NCBI GenBank assembly: GCA_013398015.1
Contig: VZRR01013894.1
Location: forward strand, 310,001 to 374,000
Direction of reading: 5' to 3'
DNA: 64,000 bases
Source of the DNA: Oreocharis arfaki
Lineage: Eukaryota; Chordata; Aves; Passeriformes; Paramythiidae
In this document: positions 49,401-58,760 of the stretch, piece after piece
Layout of the letters: the number at the start of each line of letters is the position of its first letter
Numbering within the stretch: position 1 is the first letter of the stretch
Program-made: the position numbers and the translations under genes
Notes under the pieces: generated by a model
Seen by the model: the letters and a program-made list of their open reading frames with translations, nothing else
Database searches by the model: none
What the model was told of the DNA's origin: nothing

Positions 49401-51845
49401 ACCATCTTTTGAAATTTATTCTAATACTCAGTTGAAAAACAGCAATTAACTTGGGTCTAACTCAATGACTGCCTTCTTTCCCCTTTTCCCAAAAGTCTAA
49501 ATAATACTAATTTGAAATAAGGCATTATATCCCGCTTCCTTACTCCTTTTACAGAACATGGCTTTGCACAGCAGTGCTTCCTGTGGAAGGGCATTTATTC
49601 AGTTCCTTTGCAAACGAGAGACCCTTTCTTACATCTGTTTTCAAGAGCTGGTTTCCTTTTGGGCATTCAAAGCACCAGTGTTGCAACAATCACAATCTTT
49701 AATACATAAATGTGTCAATACAAATAGAAATAAGAGAAGTGAGAATCTGAGGTGGGATCATCGGTGATCACACCCAAGGGTAGATGAGCACTTTGTTTCT
49801 GAACGTTGTAGACGACGTGGCAGGTTCTGTTCCAACTACAGAAGGCAAAGCTTCAGTGCTTGGGCTTTGTCAGTACATACCAGCCATTTTGGATTTAAGA
49901 GTGTGCATTAGGGAAAAAATATTAGCCATCTTTTTCTCAAAGAGTTCATTTGTAATCGCTTTCTAAGGTTGAGTTATTACAATGTATTTGAAATGTCTGT
50001 GATAGGGCAGTTCTCAGCAGTGAATTTTACAGAGGTCAGGAGTTGTGCACATGGTCAGTACGGGATCGGACACAACCTGCTGCTGCAGGCTGAGTCCCTG
50101 TGCTGTCTCAACAAACTGTCTGAAACCTGATTTTTGCAACTTTGGTGTCAGAGCAGACACTGTGACAAGGAAATCTGCCATTTTGCAGGTTTTCTTAATT
50201 AGCTAAATCCAGCTCAAGGTGTCAAACATTCCTTGAGCATAAAGTTCTCAAAATTTATCCATACAGTCATCTTCAAGTCTCCCAGGCTGTATCTCAGGAA
50301 ACCATTCCTCTGAGTTGGTCAAAGGCACACGTTTTGTTAATGTTTTTTCCTGTTCCTTTAGCAATCGAGTGCTTGGATCTTGTGATGTTTGATGCTTCAG
50401 TCTTCCAGACTTTCAGATACTTTCATAATACTTGTAGGAATCTTGGATTTTGAAGCATTGCATTTAACAGAAGTATTGTCCTGAAGATACTGGGCTTGGT
50501 CAAAGTAATTATGAAAGCAGGAACTTTTTGAAGTTTTTATATTTTTATGAAGCTCTAAAAGACTGGTAAAACATTAGGCTGCACATCTTTCAATGCTGTC
50601 TGACTTGTGGTTAGATGGTTAGTTGTCTTCCCAATTATATAATGCTTGTAGCCTGACAGGACATGTCTGCACTTGGACAATACATTATTCCTGGAAGTTG
50701 GAAGTAGGTGAATGGTGGGTATGCTTTTCCCCAGTGATACTCACTTCTGTGTTCATGGAAATCATGAAATGTATTTTAGAAGGAAAAAAAAGAAAATACT
50801 GGGATTGCAAGAAGTGATGGATAATTTTAAAAAAAAAGTGGGTTTGAGTTAATAGGTGGAAAAAATTATGTTAGGAAACAGTGCTCTGTTCTAGATCTTG
50901 CTCTGGGCTGATTTTTTAAAACCATTTGTCCTCATCACAAGAGAGCTGCATGTGTATTGTACTAAGCGTGGCTCAGTCGTCTTAGTTGCATTTTAATTGT
51001 GCCCTGAAGTGTGGTTTACAGGGCAACCCTTCCGTATTTACAGACAAGAGCCAAGGTGTTTAAATCATCCATAGAGGCCTCTCTGTTCCTTCAGTGGCTG
51101 AAAGACTTGATGCTGGTTCCTCGGATGTACTTCCAAGCTTTGGGCCTAGACTTGCTAGGAATACCAGACAGAATGTGTATGAAGTACCCGGTCCCCCAAG
51201 GAACCCACACACTAGTGAAAGTAATTCCAGGTGATCCGGAATATTTCCAGATTGTCTTCTAATGTGTACAGAGTGTGGCAGCATTCAAGTTAACAGTGCA
51301 CATCACCAAAAAAGAGATCTCCTGTATCATGAAGGTGAAAGGGTCTAAAACCTGGTGTATCTAAACACTGAGTTGTCTCTAGAATGTACTGTCTGTAATG
51401 TGCCTGCTTGGCAGCGAAGATCAGGCTATTCATTCATCCATCTCTTGTAGCCCACCCAGGTGAGGCAGCATGTTCTCATGGAATTAAGCGTCAAGTAGGC
51501 CCAATCCTTTTAAAGTACTAAGGATGGAACTGATCAGATGAGGTTTACCCGTGTTTTTACATCCCTGCAGAGATGTTTAATTGGAGAACTGGTGGGGCTC
51601 TGTTCTCACCTTGCTGCTGTGGTGCTGTTAGGCAAGTGGCTGCCTTTTCAACCCAGCACAAGTGACCTCGGTTGCCTTGCTAAATGATGGTTCCTGGCAT
51701 CTGCAGAGTGGCCACAGAAGTTCAGCCCTACTCCTCTCAACTGTTCCACAGCTGCAGAGGCATCCTGGAGCAGTGCTGTCGATGCCCAAGCAACACTGCA
51801 GCTCCCCTGCCTTGAGGACATTGGCTCCCATTCCAGGTAAGCTGT
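49401..51845. other. intergenic stretch between PPP4R3A and the solo LTR
   Basis: No gene recognised. Frames here are at most about 85 codons until those that enter the LTR, and match nothing I know. No repeats identified. Confidence 0.6.
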
Positions 51846-52754
51846 TGTATTGGTTTTGCACGGCCTGGTTTTGGGTAGCGGGGGCCACAGAGGTGGCTCC
51901 TGTGAGGAGCTTCTCCAAGTTTCCACCATATCCAGCAGAGCCGATGGCTCTGAAGATGGACATGCTGCTGGCCAGAACTGGGCCAATGAGGGAGGCTGGT
52001 AACGCCTCTGTGATGACATATTTAAGAAGAAAATCAAAAGGAAGTCACAAGAGTTTGGATTCTAGTCAGAGAAGAGGAGGGGGTGAGAACATGTGAGGTA
52101 AACAACATGGTGACACCAAGATCAGGGAAGGAGGAGGAGGAGAAGGTGCTCCAGGCACCGGAGCCGAGATTCCCCTGCAGGCCGTGGTGCAGCCCATGGT
52201 GAAGCAGCTGTGCCCCTGCAGCCCATGGAGATCCACGGGGGATGCAGAGATCCACCCGCAGCCCNNNNNNNNNNNNNNNNNNNNNNNNNNNNNNNNNNNN
52301 NNNNNNNNNNNNNNNNNNNNNNNNNNNNNNNNNNNNNNNCGGGGAAGTTCACGGAGAACTGTCTCCCGTGGGAGGGACCCCACGGCCTCACAGGGGAAGG
52401 ATCCTCTCCCGGAGCAGCGGAGGGGAGTCTCGGTGATGAACTGACCAAACCTCCCTGCCCTGTCTCCCTGCGCTGTCGGTGGGAAGGAGGGAGGGGCTGG
52501 GGATGGAAGGTGTTCTAAGGGCTTATTTAACTTCTCATTATCCTCCTCTGATTCTGTTAGCAATAAATTCACTTTGTAACTTTGGGTTAAGCCTGTTTTG
52601 CCCTTGTAGTGTTTTTTTCTCCCAGTCCTTATGTCAACTCATGGAGCCTTTGTTAATTTTTTTTCCTTTTTCCTCCTCTGCCCAGCTGTAGCAGGGGAGG
52701 GTGAACGAGCGGCTCTCCTGGGTGCCTGGCGTTGGGCCAGTGTCAAACCTCGAC
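51846..52754 (+). mobile_element. solo LTR of an avian endogenous retrovirus, flanked by 5-bp repeats
   Basis: It starts TGTATTGGTTTTGCACGG like the copy at 42766. It shows LTR order: U3 with TATA-like CATATTTAAG (52017-52026), internal repeat units (GAGATTCCCCTGCAG, GCCCATGGAGATCCACG), an N gap, AATAAA (52562-52567), then a T-rich U5-like end and GGTGCCTGGCGTTGGGCCAG. GCTGT directly precedes it (51841-51845) and directly follows it (52755-52759). A 5-bp duplication fits ERVL-type insertion. The last base is not the canonical CA, so the 3' edge may be off by a few bases or mutated. No gag, pol or env sequence flanks it. Confidence 0.85.
52265..52339. other. assembly gap (75 N) inside the LTR repeat array
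   Basis: A run of 75 N falls among the LTR's internal tandem units. The real number of units, and so the true length, is unknown. Frames crossing it are meaningless. Confidence 1.
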
Positions 52755-53114
52755 GCTGTGAAAGTAGGAGATGAGATGGGTCACCCAGTGTGAAACTGGG
52801 CAAACATTCAAAGAAGAGAAGTTGCCACTTCTCTTAAGTTTTAAGAGAACTTAAAACTTAAGTTTTTAAGTTTTTCTAGATAAGTTGTCCATGTTCTCCA
52901 CCACTTTCTCTTTTTGGAGTCCAGAAGAAATGAAGGAATATACAGTTCATAGTTCAGTTCAGAAAGGAGGCAGGGCATGTGGGCATGCTGTAGATACAGG
53001 AAAATCCTCTGTAGGAGGGTCTGTAATGCCTACTCTCAATCAGAGCCATAATTTAATGTCTTGATTCATGTGAGGGAGGAATAACTTACTGTATTTTGGG
53101 GTTGTCTTGTACAG
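52755..53114. other. intergenic stretch with overlapping inverted repeats
   Basis: Contains two overlapping inverted repeats at 52814-52862 just outside the LTR. Otherwise plain sequence, no gene. Confidence 0.6.
52814..52862. repeat. two overlapping perfect inverted repeats
   Basis: AAGAGAAGT (52814-52822) pairs with ACTTCTCTT (52827-52835) across TGCC. CTTAAGTTTTAAG (52833-52845) pairs with CTTAAAACTTAAG (52850-52862) across AGAA. The two share 52833-52835, so only one full hairpin can form at a time. The 13-bp pair is AT-rich. Confidence 0.85.
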
Positions 53115-53208
53115 AACCAAGAGCTGGACTCAACCCTTGTGGGTCCCTTCCAACCCATGATATTCTGTGGTTCTGTTCTGTGGTTCTGTTCTATGGTTCT
53201 ATGATTTT
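53115..53208 (+). mobile_element. CR1 LINE 3' tail
   Basis: ACCAAGAGCTGGACTCAAC and TTGTGGGTCCCTTCCAACC followed by ATTCTGTGG/ATTCTATGG-type repeats ending in ATGATTTT is the terminal part of an avian CR1 in sense orientation. Fewer than 100 bases survive. The terminal 8-mer repeats have diverged from the usual ATTCTATG. Confidence 0.9.
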
Positions 53209-56099
53209 TCATCAGTGGCTGGCTACTTGATGAGCTTGTAGATTTGATTTGATGTTGCTCTAGTTGCAACCACATTCACTGGAGTATGAACCTTGTGGGG
53301 GTTTTGTGTACATTATTAGAACAACTGAAAGCTGAAATGAAACCCTGTGGACTGCTGGAAAAAAGGCAATTTAAAAAGGGACTCTTCATCACTGGACAAC
53401 CTTAGTTTTGTGCCTTCTGTCACAACCCCTCAAAACTGGAGTCTTTCATTAGTTCCTCAAATTCTTCTTCCCACATCTGTTTGACTCTTACACACAGAAG
53501 TGAATTTGGGGTGCTATTTGAGCAGGTAGCGGGGACACAAATTTCCTCATTCCCATGTTGTTCACTGTTCCAAGAAATGGCTCTGCCCTTGGTAGGTATC
53601 AGAGGTAGTGGTCCCCCCCGCACTGCCATCCACCTCCCTGCTGAGGCTTTGTGAACTTCTCTCGGGAGTGTTTTCCTTGCATATGAATTTACACTTTTCT
53701 TCAGCTCTGAACAGCCCAAGTATTTCCCAAAGCTGCTTATAAAACTTTTGGCCGTGCTTGCCTATTATTTTTACCTCACACCCAGTGTCATCAATATAGA
53801 TACTGATATACTCTTGTGTAACTCAAATGTCACAACAGCAGTCTGAAAAGTGAAAATTCCCTAAAGTTTTGGACCTTCAAAATCACATTCTGTTTTATAA
53901 GGATATTTGCTATTTATAATTGATAGGAATTTATACTTATGATTTGAAATATTTTTCATATTAATAAAACATAATCAAAAGATGTTCTATTTGATACATT
54001 TTAGCTCTTTCTATACTTTCTGTAGTTCCCTATTTTTCCTTTAAAGCAGTCACTAACAGTTCCTAGTGTGGTCCTACTAGCTCTTTTACTTGTCTCATGA
54101 TTCGCAGTTAGTGCTGCTGATGTAGTTCTTCTTTTACTTCCTGACAAAGAAACTGAGAAACATACATGGCAATCTGGTGCCTTTGGTATGTTCCCTGTCC
54201 TGATGAGAACACAAGTTTTTGGATAAGGTGCTCAAGCCTTTACACAATTATTCTCTTCAGTAATCACCTTCTCAACACACCAGGACCAACTGTGTCTTTA
54301 AAACCTGCAAGAAGAAACCTTCCCCTTGCTGCTGCTGCTGCTGTTTCAGAGGACATCTTTCCCAATTTGCTGTACATGAGGTTCCCACCCTCCTGTATCT
54401 CCTGAGCTCACTGCATTAGATCAGGACCAGCCTTTGCTTTCAGCACCTCTTGTGGTTATGAATCTAACTGAAATTAATTTCTTCTCTCTTCTTGCAGGCC
54501 CATGAGCATTCCTCCGTTGCTGTGACACTTACTGGCTCTCTGAAGGGTTCAAGTCAACGAGGTTATGTCACCGTTTTGTGTTTGCCTGGGATATGAGTCT
54601 TCCTCCCTTGCTTTCAAGTTCATGCAAAGAGCCATAAACTGCTGGTGCCTCTTCATCTCCTCCCCATATCTTTTGCTCAGTAGTAACTTTATTGCTTGCC
54701 CTGTGTATTTGGCTGTTTATTTTCTATGGACTCAGAGGCTTATGAGATATTTATTCTGCCCAACTCTCTCTCCTTGTGTTTTAGATTCTGTACTATGTTA
54801 GTCTCCTCAGGAGCCTAAGCAGCTGGCTTAAATTTCAGCACTGAACAAGCATGTGCCAAAGGTTAATGCTAGGGTTTTTTTTTCTGGGAGTTTCTCTCTA
54901 AATGTTTCAGATACCAGCCACAGATCCCCCTTGCCCCCGTGTTCAGATTGATTCAAGGCACATTAGCAAATACTTCTGGGGTTTTGTTTGTGTTTTGGTA
55001 GCACATATAGGTTTGTTTGTTTTTACTCTCATTCAATTTTCTCTAACACTGTTTCTTTACCACCTTTGTCTAAACAGAATGAACAATACTGAAAACAGCA
55101 TTTCAGAATCGAATATTGCGAGGAGCAAAACTATTTTCTGACCACCCTCTTTTTCTCCTGGCACCCATAGCTCCAGAGTCTACTTAAAGCAAACTTGCTC
55201 CATAGCTGAGAGGTTGGTTGATGAACAGTCGAGTCATATTTACAAGAAAGCTGCTTAATGACAGTCCCAAGCAAAGGAGGAGAAAAAGCTCTTTTCTGAT
55301 TACCATGAGTTTAACTCTTGTATTGTAACCTCATGAATTCTGTTATTCCCATCCCTCAGCAACTTACACTTCACACAGCAGATGAATGGTGGAGCTTTGT
55401 TGATGGTTGTACTCGTTGCTAGGGGACAGTCTGAGGGGGGTGAATCATGCCATTTACAGTCAGCCTAAAGGAACATTTGGAAATGTTTGAGCTGAGAAAG
55501 TTCCTTCTGTAGTCTGTGTTGTTGAAAATCGAGTGCTTTGTGGCTGTGAAAACTGCTTTAAAAATACACATGATGATAACAGAGGCATTAAACACATTGG
55601 TGTCTTTAGTAGCTTGTATCTATGTATGTGTCTTAAATCACAGTTCTGATGCTTCTTAATTCTATGATAATTATGTTCTTAGCTAAAAGCTGACCATGTG
55701 AAATGGTATCAAAACAAAACTGTTGCAAATCACATTAAACTTAAGTACTACAAGTTTTCATCCTTGCTTTTCTGTAAAAAGCATGATTTCTAAATCCAAT
55801 TGCTTGTACTTGTCTGGATCTGAACTTTCTTGGATATAGCCGTTAGTATTTGTTTTATTTTATCTGCTGTGGGAAGGCAGCAGGTTATATACCATCAGAA
55901 ATGAGAGCTTGACCTGTAGTAGGTAGGTGAGGTTTTACAAGATACATCTTTGGTGGAACACAAGGGGTGTGAATACAAGTGCTCTCACTATAATTGCTAA
56001 GGCGCAGTTTGGAGAGGACGTGGATGAAGCAGCACGCACCCAGCTGGGGCTGACAGGTATGACACGGAATTACCGAGGAGAAACCCCTCCACACGCATT
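53209..56099. other. intergenic stretch, no gene recognised
   Basis: AT-rich with ordinary short frames only. A (GCT)n run of five units near 54330 lies just before TTTCAG but has no coding context. No mobile element identified. Confidence 0.6.
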
Positions 56100-56650
56100 T
56101 TGGGGACTCAGAACCAGAGCATGTGTTTTGCCCAAGGCGGGCAGCCTGCCCTCCGTCCAGGCAGGAGCTCCGGGCAAGCCTGGGCTTGTTCCTGCCGGGG
56201 GCAGCCGGGCTGTGCCGCCCGCAGCGTGCGGCTCCCGGGCCGGGGGAGACTCGCAGCTACTCCGCCTTTCCCAGCGGGCGGCCGCGCGGCCTGCGGCCCT
56301 CTGCAACACCGCATCCCCCTTGCCCCATGCGTGTTGAAGCAGTTTATCAGTATTTTCAGAGTACATCAGTGCTCCCAGCGCATTTCAAAGCAAGGAAAGT
56401 GTTATTTCCCACTGCCGCTTTGCTTTCGGCATTTGGCGAGAGCGCGCAGCCGCTTCCCGCGCCCCCGCCCGCCGCCGCCAGAGGGCGCCCGGCCCCCGCC
56501 CGCCGTGGCCGAGGTGGCGGCATCCGCATTCCCAGCCCCATTCCCAGCCCCTGCCCTCCTGCTACCGCGGCTGCAGCTCCAGCACCCGCCTCCATACTGC
56601 CCGAGGCCAAATATTTCCTGTAACACAGGCAGGCACCTTGAATAATGCGT
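56100..56650. promoter_or_regulatory. orphan CpG island about 2 kb upstream of CCDC88C
   Basis: A sharply bounded GC/CpG-rich block with Sp1-like GC boxes and GGCGG runs stands in AT-rich surroundings, separated from the CCDC88C island by about 900 bases. Long frames on both strands (for example 56100-56645 on +) come from the low stop-codon density of GC-rich DNA and are not genes. It may be an alternative CCDC88C promoter, a divergent non-coding RNA promoter, or an insulator with the CTCF-like site inside. Confidence 0.6.
56475..56489 (+). promoter_or_regulatory. CTCF-like motif
   Basis: CCGCCAGAGGGCGCC fits the CTCF core CCASYAGRKGGCRS with one mismatch (G for A at the third base). It lies in the centre of the orphan CpG island between the two genes, a plausible boundary position. 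Confidence 0.6.
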
Positions 56651-57539
56651 GAGCATTTGGCAGCTAACAGTGTCCCCAGGAACGTTCCTGGATAAGAAGT
56701 TTGGTTTTTATAACTGTGCTCCATGATGCGCCCTCCCTTTCAATTATCTCACTACTGGCAACACTTGGATCGGACTATGCAGCTGTTGCTTCTTTTCAGG
56801 AGTCTGTTTGTCCTACAATCGAATTGTATCCAAGCTGTGAAAAGTGGGAAAGCATTCTTCCATCCTTATTCTGTATTCTGTGAATAGGTCTATATATTTT
56901 TCAAATAGTAAGTTGGTTTTTGCCCGTAAACAAGTTGCAATTCACATGTACCAGGGTAGCAAGCGGGAGTTATCTGTCCTTGTCTGCAGGGCTGCCTAAA
57001 ATAAGGAATCCGCATGAAGCAGATCATTAAACCCGATCTTTAGTGGGACAAACAGGTCTCTACAATGAACACCAGTGTCTGTCATTTAGTAATAGCTTGC
57101 TTGCAAACTGCTCTAGTCCCTCAGGCACAACAACAGATGTCTCTCCCTCAGCCGATGCACAAACACACACGCACCCACCCCTTCAACAAAAATACGTCTC
57201 GAAGGTAGGTGGTTAATAATAACCAGAATTTCAGATACGTCTTGTCTGACTGTGCAAGATCCAAAATATATTGTGAGTTCAGTATGATCGAAGAAGAAAT
57301 AAGCAGAATGCACTAAGAAATGGCTGATGAACAGGCTGATAAATACCAGAGATAAAAGATTGCATCTGTGAAAAACAGAACAAACTGTCAGAAATCCTGG
57401 CACAACCAAGCCCCACAACGTGCATTAAACTGGTCAGTTTCATGACTAAATTATTTCTCTTCAAGTTCTGAGCCTGGGATAAATAAAGCAGCGATCATCC
57501 AGATTACCTGGCATTACTTTTTTTCCTAACTGAAGATTG
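56651..57539. other. intergenic stretch between two CpG islands
   Basis: AT-rich. Nothing recognised on either strand. Confidence 0.6.
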
Positions 57540-58482
57540 GGTAAATTCTGCCCCGCAGGAAAATAGCTGGCACGCCGGTGGGCGCTCTGGCAGAAGGACG
57601 GTCTGTTCCCCGGGCTCAGCCCGCCCGGCCAGGCCGCGCTGGACCTGCCCCGGAGGCGGGAGCGCCACGGGCACCTGCTCCCGGTTCATTCCAAGCGAGC
57701 GCGCAACAGGCTGTGCCACTCGCTTTGCTCCAAGTTTTCCCTCTTAGTTCTTTGACCTGCACTAAGGGGTTTACGCGGCACGTCTGGAAGGGCCCCGAAG
57801 AAATACTTTGTGGGGAACTTCGTGCTTTTTAAAGCGCAAACTTCGGACCCGCGCGCTGCCGCTCAGCGCTGGCGCCGTTCCCAGCGGAGGAGGGCGCGGC
57901 GTCGGGCGGCTCCCGGCAGGTACAGCCGCCCCCGGCGCGGCCCCGCGGGCGAGTTTCCTGGCGAGGCCGCGCATCACCTCGGTGACCGCGGGAACGAGGC
58001 GCAGCCGCGGGGGTGCGGGGCCGCCCCCGCCGGGGCGGGNCCCTCACGCCGCCGCCACCGCCCGGGTCTAATTGCCGGGGCTGGGGCACGCCCCGCTACA
58101 GGTACCGCGACGGCCGGAGCCGAGGCGCTCTGGTGCTGCTCGGAGCCGTCCCGCGGGAGCTCCGCGCCTTTGCTCCCGGGCCCCGGCCGTTCGGCCTGGC
58201 AGCTGAGCCCCCTTCTCCCGGCGTGGCTCGCTCTTGCCTGGGGAACCCCTGTTGCAGCCGCGGGGCGAGCTCGGCGAGGGAAGACCGGCCTGCTACCGTC
58301 GGGAGGAGGGAGCGCGGCGAGCGGCCCCGCGTGTGCCCCCGGCGCGGGGCGGGGGAGCGATGAGCCGCGCATTGTTTGCCCTGTAGGCAGCGGGGCGGCG
58401 GGCCATGGGCTCCGCGCCTTTGTCTCCCGAGTGAGCCGGCCCCGCGCCCGCAGCCTCCCGCCGCCGCCCGAGCCCCGGCGAC

Positions 58483-58542
58483 ATGGACGTGACCGTCTCC
58501 GAGCTCCTGGAGCTCTTCCTGCAGAGCCCCTTGGTGACCTGG
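58483..58542 (+). CDS. CCDC88C: CCDC88C (Daple) coding exon 1 (residues 1-20)
   Basis: Encodes MDVTVSELLELFLQSPLVTW, identical to the start of mammalian CCDC88C and distinct from CCDC88A (girdin) and CCDC88B. Daple is a large scaffold: an N-terminal HOOK domain that binds microtubule-linked partners, a long coiled coil, a G-alpha-binding-and-activating motif, and a C-terminal PDZ-binding motif for Dishevelled. It acts in non-canonical Wnt signalling and apical cell shape. The ATG is in a strong context (GACATGG). The donor GTGAGC follows TGG in phase 0. The gene runs off the window. Confidence 0.95.
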
Positions 58543-58659
58543 GTGAGCAGAGCGGGGCGGCGGGGAGCGAGGGAGCAGCTGGCAGGGTGGCCCCCTGTCC
58601 TGGTGGGGGTGTGTGGGTCCGCCCGCCATCCCCCAACCCCTCTGTCCTTCCTCTGGCAG

Positions 58660-58760
58660 GTGAAAACCTTCGGGGACCTGGGAAGCGGGGACCAGGACAA
58701 CCTCGGTGTCTACATGGACCTGGTGGATGGCGTGGTCCTCAATAAAATCATGCTGCAAAT
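58660..58760 (+). CDS. CCDC88C: CCDC88C (Daple) coding exon 2 (residues 21-54, partial last codon)
   Basis: It encodes VKTFGDLGSGDQDNLGVYMD then LVDGVVLNKIMLQ plus two bases (AT) of the next codon, which is Ile in mammals and would complete in exon 3. This is the first part of the HOOK domain. Intron 1 is only 117 bases (58543-58659). The acceptor is CTCTGGCAG and the donor GTGAGT. Several residues differ from the mammalian sequence as I recall it (GPFGSGSQDN and DGIFLNQIM there), but the family pattern holds. Exon 3 (expected to start DPRP...) is not visible downstream. Confidence 0.95.

Larger units (their letters stand above)
51841..52759. repeat. candidate target-site duplication GCTGT around the solo LTR
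   Basis: GCTGT at 51841-51845 and 52755-52759 flank the LTR exactly. Five bases could match by chance about once in 1024, but the position at both LTR edges supports a true duplication. Confidence 0.6.

Noticed and set aside
51662..52572. Several 70-170-codon frames on both strands
   Set aside because: They lie in or run into the solo LTR, and some read through the N gap. LTRs of this type do not encode proteins.
57810..58745. 311-codon + frame across the CCDC88C promoter island
   Set aside because: Ala/Arg/Gly/Pro-rich composition, similar long frames on the opposite strand, crosses an N and runs through the real exon 1 and intron 1 in the wrong frame. It is a by-product of GC-rich DNA with few stops.
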